A stretch of 64,000 nucleotides of DNA. Origin: an uncultured Eubacteriales bacterium (lineage in GTDB: Bacteria; Bacillota; Clostridia; Oscillospirales; Acutalibacteraceae). The stretch lies in the NCBI GenBank assembly GCA_948823415.1, contig CAQKRU010000003.1, positions 16,682 through 80,681 of the forward strand, in the 5' to 3' direction. How positions within the stretch are numbered: the stretch's first letter is position 1; every line of letters begins with the position of its first letter. The notes beneath the pieces were generated by a model that searched no databases, had not been told where the DNA came from, and saw only the letters and a list, made by a program, of their open reading frames with translations. The translations under genes were made by a program, and so were the position numbers. Positions 1-8,917 of the stretch are shown here, in pieces.

Positions 1-86
1 CGTCGGTAGAGTCGATAAAAGGTGCTGGAGAGGCTCGCGGGGTTATCGAGCAGTGCATCGAGGCGTACAAAAAGAAGTTCTGCTAA
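1..86 (+). CDS. 3' end of a protein-coding gene (partial, unidentified)
   Basis: An open frame enters from the left edge (codons in the phase starting at base 3) and ends with TAA at 84-86. The last 27 residues end in ...CIEAYKKKFC. The tail is helical and basic and is too short to assign a family. A bidirectional hairpin follows about 70 bases later, which fits the end of a transcription unit. Confidence 0.55.
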   Translation, partial: SVESIKGAGEARGVIEQCIEAYKKKFC

Positions 87-154
87 TGGCGGAACAGTCG
101 GCATGTCTCGTTTTATAGTATGCGCCGGGCCGCGAAATTATGGCACCCATGGCA

Positions 155-190
155 AAAGGCATTTCTTTTAATTAAGAAATGCCTTTCTTA
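155..190. terminator. Bidirectional intrinsic terminator
   Basis: A perfect 13-bp stem, 155-167 paired with 174-186, with a 6-base AT loop. It has A-rich and T-rich flanks on both sides. It separates the plus-strand gene at the left edge from the minus-strand operon ending at 207 and can serve both. Confidence 0.85.
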
Positions 191-206
191 TTTGATTTTG
201 CCGGGG

Positions 207-1430
207 CTACGCGGCGGCGTTCACCAGCTTGTTGAACATCAGCGGGTTGAACTGATTTAGCGCGTTGTAGTTTATGGTAAAGCTCAGCGAATCGAGCTTT
301 TGCTTGATTTTTTCTTCAAACTCTGTGCGTTTCATCTCGGACAAGATGTTATCGCGTTTGCTGTTTTTGCCGGATTCATCGGATTCTTGCTCTTGCTCCG
401 AGTCATTTTCGGCGTTCTGATCGGAGTTTTCCTGATTTGCATCCTGAGATTCTGGCTTTTGCTCGGCGGCCTCATCCTTGCTAAAGTCAAGATCCTCCGT
501 AGGAGCGCCGGCGTTATAGATTAAGAAGTAGATGTTGTTCAAAGTCACCATGGCGGCCTTGCCCTTTTCGAGGGCCTTGACCTTCTCTGCGATTTCTGAA
601 GCCAAGGTTGGTGAGTTCGGATTAATAATCTGCTCAACCAACGGGTCGCTAGGGGCGCCAGCCTGGGCAGGTGTAGACTTTTTGAGTTCCTCACGAACCT
701 GATCAAGCGTCTTGCTGCCGTTGTTTATAGCGTCAACATAGCCGTTCAGCTCGCTCTGGATGGTTTCGTCCGTTTCGGCCGGTTGATTCTGGTTATTTTC
801 GCCCTCTGGCTTATTTCCCGAATCAGAATTATTCGCATCGCCGCTCTCGCTCGAAGGAGTCGGCATTTTTGAGTAGAACAACAGCTTCATGTAGCTCTCT
901 TTATAATATCTGTTGATAGCCTCGTCGGAAACCGGGTTGGAGCCGTCCTTGCCGTAAATCGCCATAAAAATCTTGCTCCTCTTCACCTGAGCCGAAACCA
1001 CGCGCTGCACGTCGGCCCTGCTAATGCCGGAGTTTGCAAACATCGTGCCCGATGACGACATGACGGAGTCGACAAGCTCTTGAATTTGCTTTTCATCAGA
1101 TTCAGCCAGGCTCAAGCCCATCTCCGAGAACATCGCTTCGCCAACAAGAGCGTCCTTGCACATACTCAGCGACTTTTCGACGATCCAATTGGGCGCGCTC
1201 TGGCCCTCGATGGTTGCGTTGGTGATGTCGTCGGTAGTGGAGCCGTCTTGAGACAACTTCTGAATAGCCTCCTGATGGGCCTGCATCAAGAAAAAGACGT
1301 AAACCCCAGTAGGAAGGGATTCGTCGCCGCATTTGATAGCCCAAGACCTGTCGAAACAACCGCAGCCGCAAAAATTCAGACAAAGTGCGAGCGCCAAGAA
1401 CATGGTGATGCCTTTTTTGAAAAATTTCAT
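207..1430 (-). CDS. PrsA/SurA-like foldase lipoprotein without a recognisable parvulin domain
   Basis: 407 residues. The N-terminus is a basic, hydrophobic signal with a Cys-rich lipobox-like stretch (LNFCGC), so it is probably a lipoprotein on the outer face of the membrane. Residues about 30-180 resemble the SurA/PrsA chaperone N-domain (helical, with a paired start-of-domain and repeated charged helices). The PPIase core is not recognisable. Instead there are two Asn/Glu/Gln-rich linkers (about residues 195-220 and 320-355). The gene follows mfd, the position where clostridia commonly carry a PrsA-like foldase. It has its own promoter at 1523-1551. The role inferred is assistance to folding of exported proteins, which fits the many secreted proteins in this window. 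The family call is moderate. Confidence 0.7.
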   Translation of the reverse strand: MKFFKKGITMFLALALCLNFCGCGCFDRSWAIKCGDESLPTGVYVFFLMQAHQEAIQKLSQDGSTTDDITNATIEGQSAPNWIVEKSLSMCKDALVGEAMFSEMGLSLAESDEKQIQELVDSVMSSSGTMFANSGISRADVQRVVSAQVKRSKIFMAIYGKDGSNPVSDEAINRYYKESYMKLLFYSKMPTPSSESGDANNSDSGNKPEGENNQNQPAETDETIQSELNGYVDAINNGSKTLDQVREELKKSTPAQAGAPSDPLVEQIINPNSPTLASEIAEKVKALEKGKAAMVTLNNIYFLIYNAGAPTEDLDFSKDEAAEQKPESQDANQENSDQNAENDSEQEQESDESGKNSKRDNILSEMKRTEFEEKIKQKLDSLSFTINYNALNQFNPLMFNKLVNAAA

Positions 1431-1522
1431 TTTTACTTTACCCTCCGTTTTTTTGCTGCGCGAACATGGCCAAACGCCGCGCCAAAAGCCAGAAGTCCGC
1501 GCAAAAATATTATTTTAATCAG

Positions 1523-1551
1523 ATTATACACTTTTTTACAAAAAATGTCCA
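1523..1551 (-). promoter_or_regulatory. Sigma-A type promoter for the PrsA-like gene
   Basis: On the minus strand, TGGACA (1546-1551) is followed after 17 bases by TATAAT (1523-1528), inside the mfd to PrsA-like intergenic space. It gives the lipoprotein gene transcription independent of mfd. Confidence 0.7.
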
Positions 1552-1558
1552 CAAAAAT

Positions 1559-4500
1559 TTAAGATATCGATAGAATTTCTTTCAGATTCGCGATGACAGT
1601 GAGCTTGGGGTCCGCCGTGACGCAGACGTGCGGCTTGGCAGTGGACTTTATGGTGATTCGCTTGCCCATGGTTTTTATGAATTTTTCGAGAAGTTTTTCG
1701 TCCAAATTGTTAGAAAAAAACAGGAAAGTGTTGTTCTGCTGGCGGATTTCGTAAATCCCGAGGTCCGAAGCGGTGTTGCGAATGAGCGCGATGTCAATCA
1801 GATTGCTCACACTCTCGGGCGGGTCGCCAAATCGGTCAATCAGCTCGTCAAAAACGTCCGTAGCATCGTCCTTAGAGCGAATATCCGAAATGCGGCGATA
1901 GATATCAAGCCGCTGGTTCACGTTCGAGATGTACCGTTCCGGAATATGAGCGCTAACCTGGACGTCCACAAGGCACTCGACCTCTAATTTTGCCGGCACG
2001 TCGCCCTTTTCAACGCGAACAGCATTCTCCAACAGCTTCAGATACATGTCGTAGCCCACGTCAGCCATGTGTCCGTGCTGCTCGCCACCAAGAATATTCC
2101 CGGCGCCACGCAGTTCGAGATCCCTCATCGCAATTTTGAATCCCGAACCAAACTCGGTAAACTCGCGAATTGCCGCAAGCCGCTTTTGCGAGATCTCGCT
2201 TAAAACCTTGTTGCGCTTATAAGTAAAGTAGGCAAAAGCGCGACGTTCTGAGCGTCCCACGCGGCCACGAATTTGATGAAGCTGCGCCAGACCAAGCCTA
2301 TCGGCGTTTTCGATGATCAAAGTGTTCACATTTGCAACGTCGACACCGGTTTCGATTATCGTCGTGCAGACTAGAATGTCGATTTTATGCTCGATCACGC
2401 CCTGCCACACGCGGGAAAGCTCCTGCTCGGACATCTTGCCGTGAGCAAAGCCGACCGTCGCCTCGGGAATCTGGCGTTGCAGAGCGGCCGCGGCTTGAGA
2501 GATGCTGCCGACGCTGTTGTGCATGTAGTAGACCTGGCCGCCCCGCCGCAGCTCCTTGCGAATCGCCTCGTTGATGATCGTTTGATTGTGCTCCAGAACG
2601 TAGGTCTGCACGGGAACCCGATTCTGCGGGGCTTCCTCGATCGAGGACATGTCGCGGATCCCAGACATAGCCATATTTAGGGTGCGGGGAATGGGCGTTG
2701 CCGACAGCGTGAGGATGTCGACGTTTTTAGCGATTTCCTTAAAGCGTTCTTTTTGCTTAACGCCGAACCGCTGCTCTTCGTCGATGATTACGAGGCCTAG
2801 ATCGCGGAAGATCACGTCCTTTTGGACCATCCGATGCGTTCCGACGATGATGTCAATTTCGCCGCGCTTTAGGCGTTTTAAGATGGCCTCTTGTTGCCGT
2901 AGCGTCCGGAACCGCGAGAGCATCTCGATTTTCACTGGAAACGAGCGAAATCGCGAAAGGATTGTCTCAAAATGCTGCCAGGCCAAAATGGTCGTGGGCA
3001 CCAGAATAGCGCACTGTTTGGAGTCGCAAACGCACTTGAACGCCGCCCGTAAGGCAACCTCTGTTTTGCCAAAGCCGACATCCCCGCACAAAAGCCGGTC
3101 CATGGGCACGATCCGTTGCATGTCCGCCTTTATTTCGTCGATGCAGCGCATTTGATCGGGCGTTTCGACGTACTCAAACTGAGCCTCAAAATCGCGCTGA
3201 AGCTCGCCATCTTCGGCAAAGGCGTACCCCTTTGCTCGCATGCGATCGGAGTACAGCTTGATGAGCTCTTTTGCGATGTCCTGAGTGGCCTTTTTCACGC
3301 GCGTCTTCGACTTTTGCCAGTCGATTGTGCCCAGTTTATTGAGCTTTACGCGAGTTTCTGCAGACGGACCGATGTATTTGTCGACCAAATCAAGCTGCGT
3401 AACAGGAACATAGAGCGTGTCGCCCTTCGCGTAGGAAATCTTGATGTAATCCTTCGCCACACCTTGCACCTCGAGCTTATGGACGCCGTTAAAAATGCCG
3501 ATTCCGTGCAGGCTATGAACGACATAATCGCCGACGTGGAGGTCAGAAAGGCTATAAATGCTAGTGGATTTATTTTTCTTTTTAGGAAAAATCTTCTGAG
3601 ATTTGCCAGCATGACTATAGGTAATGAGTGAAAAGTTAATTTCTGGATATTCAAACCCAGCCGAGAGCGTTCCAGGAGTGACAATTTTAACTCCGTTTGG
3701 TATATTTTTGGCATTTAATACAAATTGTATATTTTTATAAAGTGGTGTGAGGTCGAACACAATGCGGTTAGCAGCAGTTTCATCGCCAGCAAGAATCACA
3801 ACAGATTGATCAACGCTCATAGAAGACAGATCTTCGCTCAAAAGATTAACACTTCCGCTCCAAGGCGCAATCTGACGGGCGTTAAAGGCAATATTTTTAT
3901 CAATTGTCGAAAAACAACTTTGAGTTAAAAACAAATCAAAATATACAGTTTGTTTATCATAAATAAAGGACAAAAAGTCAGATTTATCGAGCGAGAAGGA
4001 TGTCAGACCATTGCAAAGCACGCCATCTTCTAGGTATAAGCGCAAACCTTCCTCCCATTGAGCCTGATGTGATCGCAGTTTTTCATCTATCTGAGCTTGC
4101 TCACATATGAATATCATCGCATTTGACGGCAAATAATCCAGCAAAGTCCCAGGAGAGTCGTATATAAGCGAGATAAATTTATCGCGAGACCCGATATTAC
4201 CTGTGTTCTGCAAGCATTCTATTTCTGCACTTAAAGTATTAATCGCCTTTTCAACAGATTTACTTGATTCCAGACGTTTTTGAAGTTTGCTCATTTTTGC
4301 CAAAAGTTTAGAAGTGTCGCTAATGACGACCTCATGGGCCGGAGTGATGTTTATAACGTCAACTTTTTCGGTCCGGCGCTGGTCCGCAATATCAAAAAAG
4401 CTCATAGAGTCGATTGCGTCGCCCCAGAACTCAATTCGGACAGGCCTATTACTATTTGTTGAAAAGATATCTAAAATTCCTCCGCGTAGAGAAAATTGCC

Positions 4501-5008
4501 CCGGGCCTTCAACCTGATCAGAGCGCGTGTAGCCGCAGTTTGTGAGATTTTTAACGGCATTTTCGGGAGAAATTTTTGTGTCCAATCCGATGCTGAAAGT
4601 GGAGGTGCTGAGGGTGCTTTCGGGGACTGTGAATTGCAGCGCGGCGTCGATCGTGGCAACAACGATGTCCAACTGACCGCTTAAAATCTGGCTCAGAACA
4701 CTAATCCGCCGGTGCTCATATTCGGTAGATTGGCCTTCAATATTGTAAAAATTGAAGTCGCGAGCCGGAAAAACGGCGGCCCTGCTGCCCATAGAGGTTA
4801 AATCGGTGGCCATTTTTTGCGCAATACCCTCATTTGGAACGATCATAAGAGCAGGTAAATTCTTGACTTTGCAGATAGAATGGGCAAAGTGAGCCTTGTG
4901 AATGTCGGCCAACCCTGTAATACCAGCTGTATTTTTATCGTTGAAAATTACTTTTAGTATAGATTTAAACGTTGGCGATTTTAGCAATATTTTGTCTAAA
5001 AATTCCAT
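1559..5008 (-). CDS. mfd: Transcription-repair coupling factor Mfd
   Basis: 1149 residues, normal length for the family. It releases RNA polymerase stalled at lesions and recruits UvrA. The order of domains is visible: UvrB-like N-terminal modules, the RNA polymerase-interacting domain (about 480-560), then a superfamily 2 translocase with Walker A GDVGFGKTE near residue 640-648, a DEEQ box near 740, and the LSATPIPRTL motif III. The C-terminal TRCF domain is present. A GAGGG ribosome site lies just ahead of the ATG, and only 10 bases separate it from pth. Gene order pth-mfd-PrsA-like is common in clostridia and Bacilli. Confidence 0.97.
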   Translation of the reverse strand: MEFLDKILLKSPTFKSILKVIFNDKNTAGITGLADIHKAHFAHSICKVKNLPALMIVPNEGIAQKMATDLTSMGSRAAVFPARDFNFYNIEGQSTEYEHRRISVLSQILSGQLDIVVATIDAALQFTVPESTLSTSTFSIGLDTKISPENAVKNLTNCGYTRSDQVEGPGQFSLRGGILDIFSTNSNRPVRIEFWGDAIDSMSFFDIADQRRTEKVDVINITPAHEVVISDTSKLLAKMSKLQKRLESSKSVEKAINTLSAEIECLQNTGNIGSRDKFISLIYDSPGTLLDYLPSNAMIFICEQAQIDEKLRSHQAQWEEGLRLYLEDGVLCNGLTSFSLDKSDFLSFIYDKQTVYFDLFLTQSCFSTIDKNIAFNARQIAPWSGSVNLLSEDLSSMSVDQSVVILAGDETAANRIVFDLTPLYKNIQFVLNAKNIPNGVKIVTPGTLSAGFEYPEINFSLITYSHAGKSQKIFPKKKNKSTSIYSLSDLHVGDYVVHSLHGIGIFNGVHKLEVQGVAKDYIKISYAKGDTLYVPVTQLDLVDKYIGPSAETRVKLNKLGTIDWQKSKTRVKKATQDIAKELIKLYSDRMRAKGYAFAEDGELQRDFEAQFEYVETPDQMRCIDEIKADMQRIVPMDRLLCGDVGFGKTEVALRAAFKCVCDSKQCAILVPTTILAWQHFETILSRFRSFPVKIEMLSRFRTLRQQEAILKRLKRGEIDIIVGTHRMVQKDVIFRDLGLVIIDEEQRFGVKQKERFKEIAKNVDILTLSATPIPRTLNMAMSGIRDMSSIEEAPQNRVPVQTYVLEHNQTIINEAIRKELRRGGQVYYMHNSVGSISQAAAALQRQIPEATVGFAHGKMSEQELSRVWQGVIEHKIDILVCTTIIETGVDVANVNTLIIENADRLGLAQLHQIRGRVGRSERRAFAYFTYKRNKVLSEISQKRLAAIREFTEFGSGFKIAMRDLELRGAGNILGGEQHGHMADVGYDMYLKLLENAVRVEKGDVPAKLEVECLVDVQVSAHIPERYISNVNQRLDIYRRISDIRSKDDATDVFDELIDRFGDPPESVSNLIDIALIRNTASDLGIYEIRQQNNTFLFFSNNLDEKLLEKFIKTMGKRITIKSTAKPHVCVTADPKLTVIANLKEILSIS

Positions 5009-5018
5009 TTTGACCCTC

Positions 5019-5609
5019 TTAAGAATTAAACTTGTTCATCGCGCCCTCGATGTCACCGCCGATCATCAGCTTGAGCGCGAGACTAACATTTTTTATTGCG
5101 ACATCAATTTTTTCGCGTTCCGCGGCACTAAATTCGGACAAAACCCACTTGGCAAGATCCCACTTTGGCGGTTTGGCGCCAATACCGATCTTTATCCGAG
5201 GAAAAGTATCGCACCCCGTCTTAATAATGATGTCCTTGAGACCGTTGTGGCCGCCAGCGCTGCCCTTTTTGCGAATTCGCAGCTTCCCCAGAGGCAACGA
5301 GATGTCGTCCGCGATGACAATGACGTTTTCAATAGGGATTTTGTGGTAACTAGCGATCTCTTCGACTGCGTCGCCACTTAAATTCATAAAAGTTTGAGGT
5401 TTTACCAGCAGAACGCGATTATCTGCAAACGAAGTTTCAAAAATCTCAGCATGGTGCTTAACTTTTTTGGAAGCAGCGCCCTTTTCCTTTATAATATGGT
5501 CGACAGCCATAAAACCCACGTTATGACGGGTGTTTTTGTACTGGTTGCCAGGGTTGCCCAGCCCCACGACGAGGAATTCTGGCTTTGACTTGTTAAAAAT
5601 TTTAAACAT
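5019..5609 (-). CDS. pth: Peptidyl-tRNA hydrolase
   Basis: 196 residues. It recycles peptidyl-tRNA dropped from ribosomes. Family signatures are intact: VGLGNPG near residues 15-21, the NTRHNVGF block with the catalytic His at residue 29, and the GSAGGHNGLK block in the second half. An AAGAGGTG site precedes the ATG. It sits between the GlmU-like gene (96 bases upstream) and mfd (10 bases downstream), so it is probably co-transcribed with both. Confidence 0.97.
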   Translation of the reverse strand: MFKIFNKSKPEFLVVGLGNPGNQYKNTRHNVGFMAVDHIIKEKGAASKKVKHHAEIFETSFADNRVLLVKPQTFMNLSGDAVEEIASYHKIPIENVIVIADDISLPLGKLRIRKKGSAGGHNGLKDIIIKTGCDTFPRIKIGIGAKPPKWDLAKWVLSEFSAAEREKIDVAIKNVSLALKLMIGGDIEGAMNKFNS

Positions 5610-5705
5610 ACTGGGGCACCTCTTTTTTGTTTTACTAAAAAATGGCTAAACAGCGGGGAAAATTGCCCTACTATTAAATATACAAATAGTATAAATTGTG
5701 GCGAG

Positions 5706-6737
5706 TTATACAAATTCGTTGTTGCGAATGACCGAAAAAGGTTTAATCGAAACGTCCGAAATAATGCGAGAATCAGAGCAGTCAACCGCCCGAAGGCTAA
5801 TATTGTTGCCGATCAAGCAGTTTTCTATGTGAGAATTTGGCCCAATCACGCAGTTTGTGCCGATAATGGTTTTTTCGGTGATGACCGTACCAGGAAGAAT
5901 GCAGGTATTATGCCCTATCTGAACCTCGTCGGTCACGACAACCCCGTCAGTGCAAGGAATATCGACACCGTTAAGCATCAAGCGCTTGAGGATGCCCGCC
6001 CTAGCGATGTTGTTAAGCTCGTTTAGCTGAATCGGGTCGTTGGCGCCGAGCACGGTATTTTCGGATTGAGAAATATAGGCGTTAACGCGGAACCCGCGGG
6101 ACAAAAGCAGGCAGATGGTGTCGGGAAGGTAGAATTCTTGCTGAGAGTTGTTGCTTTTTATGTTGTGCAAGGCGTCCAAAAGCGGCGGAACCTTGAACCA
6201 GTAGCCGCCGGAGCTCACCTCATTTATCTTCTGCGTCGTCTCGTCGGCGTCCTTCTGCTCCACGATGGCTGTGAGCGTCCCTGTGTGGCTGTCGCGGATG
6301 ATTCTCCCGTATCCATGCGGATTTTTAATTTTAGCAGAAATTACCGTAGCGTCGTTACCCTGATTCTGATGCAGTTCGTAGGCGTTTTTAATAGTGCGGC
6401 TGTCCATAAAAGGCCCGTCGCCGTTCAAAATTAGAACGTCCCTATCAATATTCTCCAAAAGAAAATTTTTAGCCGTCAAAACGGCGTGAGCAGTGCCCTT
6501 GCGCTCTTTTTGAATCACGGTCTCATAGGGAAGAGCGAGTTTCTGCAGGTAATCAATAATCACGTCACTCTTGTAGCCCGCGACTACGCATACTGGTGAG
6601 ATTTCTGCATCACTTAAGGCGTTTAAAACCCATTGTAGCAAGGGCCGAAATAGCACTTTTGACAAAACCTTCGGCATATTCGACTTCATGCGGGTTCCTT
6701 CGCCCGCAGCCAAAACGATCGCACAGGTATTTTTCAC
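5706..6737 (-). CDS. GlmU-type UDP-GlcNAc pyrophosphorylase lacking the acetyltransferase half
   Basis: 343 residues against about 450-460 for bifunctional GlmU. The N-terminal nucleotidyltransferase is complete: LAAGEGTRM near residues 10-18, the following KVL, the GDGP metal site and the GYGRI block. This half makes UDP-GlcNAc from GlcNAc-1-phosphate and UTP. After about residue 260 a left-handed beta-helix begins (hexapeptide turns such as IGHNTCILPGTVI), but it stops after roughly 80 residues with NNEFV. The conserved acetyl-transfer His and the CoA-binding turns of GlmU would lie beyond this point. Only 96 bases remain before pth and they do not encode the missing part in any frame I read. 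Glucosamine-1-phosphate acetylation must therefore come from another gene, or the enzyme is a monofunctional pyrophosphorylase. Confidence 0.85.
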   Translation of the reverse strand: MKNTCAIVLAAGEGTRMKSNMPKVLSKVLFRPLLQWVLNALSDAEISPVCVVAGYKSDVIIDYLQKLALPYETVIQKERKGTAHAVLTAKNFLLENIDRDVLILNGDGPFMDSRTIKNAYELHQNQGNDATVISAKIKNPHGYGRIIRDSHTGTLTAIVEQKDADETTQKINEVSSGGYWFKVPPLLDALHNIKSNNSQQEFYLPDTICLLLSRGFRVNAYISQSENTVLGANDPIQLNELNNIARAGILKRLMLNGVDIPCTDGVVVTDEVQIGHNTCILPGTVITEKTIIGTNCVIGPNSHIENCLIGNNISLRAVDCSDSRIISDVSIKPFSVIRNNEFV

Positions 6738-6901
6738 AAAAAATCCTCCAAAATTAAAAATTCAAAAACAAAAGACATAAAAACCGCGCCATGGACGACC
6801 TGAGAGCAATTTTGAATCTTAACAAATGTAAAACCGAAAAGTGCCATGAGGTCGACCAAACCGGAAAAGTTGAAAAAACCAAAATTAATATGCGTTTTGT
6901 G

Positions 6902-7432
6902 CTATTTGACGATACCGGTTTTGATTAGATCCAGCGCGGCGACTAATGCATTATATGCGGCAGAGAGCCGAATATAATCGCGGTCTGCGGAGTTTCCATG
7001 CGCCAAATTCAAGCGAACATAGGTGGTTTTAGTCATGTTAGAGAGCCCAACATAAACGAGACCCACGGTATCACTGGAGTTAGGGCTCTTTGGACCAGCG
7101 TAACCTGTGGTAGAAAGGCCGACATCGGCATTTGCAAGCTTTCGCACGTTTGCGGCCATTTCCATCGCGGTCTCCTTAGAAACAGCGGTGTGCTGCGCCA
7201 GAGTCCTTGCGGAGACGGACAGCAATTTTTCTTTTATAGAATTTGAATAGGCGCAAATTCCGCACTCGAAAACCTCCGAAGCGCCGGGAATATCGGTAAT
7301 CAGCTTAGCAATCAAACCTCCCGTGCAGCTCTCTGCAGTGGCGATCTTCAAGTTCTTTTCGAGCAGCAAGTCGATCAGCTCGCGCGCGAGCAGGTTAATA
7401 TTTAGGGAATTCGCGGGTTTTCCTGAATCCAT
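6902..7432 (-). CDS. CinA C-terminal domain protein (nicotinamide-nucleotide amidohydrolase)
   Basis: 176 residues, the length of a stand-alone PncC/YgaD-type protein rather than full CinA. It deamidates NMN to NaMN in pyridine nucleotide salvage. The catalytic Ser block AESCTGG is at about residues 34-40 and the later TGYAGP block is also present. The N-terminal molybdopterin-binding-like domain of long CinA is absent, as in many bacteria with the short form. It has its own promoter at 7465-7493, divergent from the next gene. Confidence 0.9.
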   Translation of the reverse strand: MDSGKPANSLNINLLARELIDLLLEKNLKIATAESCTGGLIAKLITDIPGASEVFECGICAYSNSIKEKLLSVSARTLAQHTAVSKETAMEMAANVRKLANADVGLSTTGYAGPKSPNSSDTVGLVYVGLSNMTKTTYVRLNLAHGNSADRDYIRLSAAYNALVAALDLIKTGIVK

Positions 7433-7464
7433 CTTATTCGGGCCTCCAAAACAAATCTAAATCT

Positions 7465-7493
7465 ATTTTAAAGTTGCCGCGCCGTTATGTCAA
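7465..7493 (-). promoter_or_regulatory. Sigma-A type promoter for the CinA-like gene
   Basis: Minus strand TTGACA (7488-7493), 17-base spacer, TAAAAT (7465-7470). Confidence 0.7.
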
Positions 7494-7521
7494 ATTTTTT
7501 GGGCGATTTTTTCAAAAATCG

Positions 7522-7551
7522 TTGACTTTTTGGGCGAAATTGGGGTATCAT
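7522..7551 (+). promoter_or_regulatory. Sigma-A type promoter for the CrtO-like/rsmE pair
   Basis: TTGACT (7522-7527), 18-base spacer, TATCAT (7546-7551), 28 bases before the start codon at 7580. Divergent from the CinA-like gene promoter. Confidence 0.65.
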
Positions 7552-7579
7552 AAAAAGTGGAAAAGAGGTTGACAAATTT

Positions 7580-8128
7580 ATGATTTCGAGCGAGAATACG
7601 TGGATTGTCGCGGCGTGGAACGTGGGGTTTATCCTGGCGTGGGACTTGATCGTGTTTTGCTGCTGCAAGGTTTTGAGCGACGACCATTTTGATTACAATA
7701 AGTATATTTATCGAGAAAAATACTGGGAGGATAATGGCCGGTGGTACAACAAATGTCTAAAAATCAAGGCTTGGAAGAATTTGTTGCCGCAGTACATCTC
7801 GAAGAACGGATTTTCCAAAAAACGCCTGAGCAGCCTGTCGCTGAGCTACATAGACCGGTTTATTTTGGAAACGTGCCGCGCGGAGTGGGCGCATAAAAAC
7901 TGCATGTGGGTGGCGGTTTTGATAGTTTTGATCAACAAGATCCTCATGGGAATAATGTTTTGCGCAGTTGTGCTGCTAATAAACCTGCCGTACGTGTGCA
8001 TTCAGCGGTATAACCGCATCCGGCTGATAAATCTGCGTGAGAAGATCTTGAAATCGCGCCGGAATGAGTTTGAAAACAAAAATATGATGAATTTTGTGAA
8101 GAAGTTTGAGCTGGCGAACTTTCGGTGA
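7580..8128 (+). CDS. CrtO-like membrane acyltransferase family protein
   Basis: 182 residues with an N-terminal hydrophobic segment (about 8-30) and a second long one (about 112-142). It resembles the staphylococcal glycosyl-diaponeurosporenoate acyltransferase CrtO: an aromatic block with W-Y-N-K and K-x-W-K-x-x-L-P (about residues 52-67), an ILETCRAEWAH block that matches the family's IIETKRAELIH, and an IQRYNRIRL block near the end matching VQRYNRPRL. No carotenoid genes are seen nearby, so the substrate is unknown. Many Firmicutes carry such homologues without carotenoid clusters. The gene is 54 bases upstream of rsmE and probably in one transcript with it. Confidence 0.7.
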   Translation: MISSENTWIVAAWNVGFILAWDLIVFCCCKVLSDDHFDYNKYIYREKYWEDNGRWYNKCLKIKAWKNLLPQYISKNGFSKKRLSSLSLSYIDRFILETCRAEWAHKNCMWVAVLIVLINKILMGIMFCAVVLLINLPYVCIQRYNRIRLINLREKILKSRRNEFENKNMMNFVKKFELANFR

Positions 8129-8182
8129 TTCAGAGGCCGAGGCTCGCCTGATTTTTGCGATTTATGCGATTGGAATGATGAT

Positions 8183-8908
8183 ATGCCGCGTTTTTTTGTA
8201 AACGAGCCGGTTGAGGATTTTTTTGAAATTTCGGGCGATGACGCAGCGCATATTGCGAAGTCGCTGCGGATGCAAAAAGGCGAAACGCTGACTTTGTGCC
8301 ACGATGCGACGGATTATATTTGTGAGATCACCGACTTTGGCGAGGGTTCGGTAAAGTTGAGGCTCTTAAAGGTAGAAAAGTGCGACTCAGAGCCAAACGT
8401 AAAGGTCACACTCTTTCAGGCGCTACCCAAAGGGGACAAGATGGACTTCATCGTTCAGAAGGCCGTAGAAGTCGGAGTGAGCGCGATCGTTCCGGTGCTC
8501 ACAAGCCGATGTGTTTCGCGTCCGGATGAGAAATCGCTGCAGAAGAAGGTGTCTCGCTGGCAGAAAATCGCCGAAGAAGCTGCAAAGCAGTCCGGAAGAG
8601 GCAGAATACCGCGCGTTTTAGAAGCAGTAAGCTTAGAAAATGCCGTAGAAACAGCAAAAAGAAGTGAAAAAACGCTTCTTTTTTACGAAAATGGTGGATC
8701 CCCACTACGAGAGGTCATAAACACCAGAAAACCGCAGTCTGTTGCTGTTTTCATCGGGCCAGAGGGTGGATTCGAACCTGCAGAAGTAGACTTGGTGTCG
8801 GCCGCTGGGGGCGCGACATGCACGCTTGGCAAAAGGATCCTCCGAACCGAGACGGCCGCGATAGTCGCCACCGCGCTGGTGATTTACGAAATCGAAGCTA
8901 GAAACTGA
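8183..8908 (+). CDS. rsmE: 16S rRNA (uracil-1498-N3)-methyltransferase RsmE
   Basis: 241 residues, typical length. It methylates U1498 of 16S rRNA. The N-terminal PUA-like domain starts MPRFF, and the C-terminal SPOUT knot is complete with IGPEGGF (about residues 192-198) and LGKRILRTETAA (about 216-227). The gene ends 9 bases from the convergent glyQS stop, with no room for a terminator between them. Confidence 0.96.
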   Translation: MPRFFVNEPVEDFFEISGDDAAHIAKSLRMQKGETLTLCHDATDYICEITDFGEGSVKLRLLKVEKCDSEPNVKVTLFQALPKGDKMDFIVQKAVEVGVSAIVPVLTSRCVSRPDEKSLQKKVSRWQKIAEEAAKQSGRGRIPRVLEAVSLENAVETAKRSEKTLLFYENGGSPLREVINTRKPQSVAVFIGPEGGFEPAEVDLVSAAGGATCTLGKRILRTETAAIVATALVIYEIEARN

Positions 8909-8917
8909 GACTTGCGG

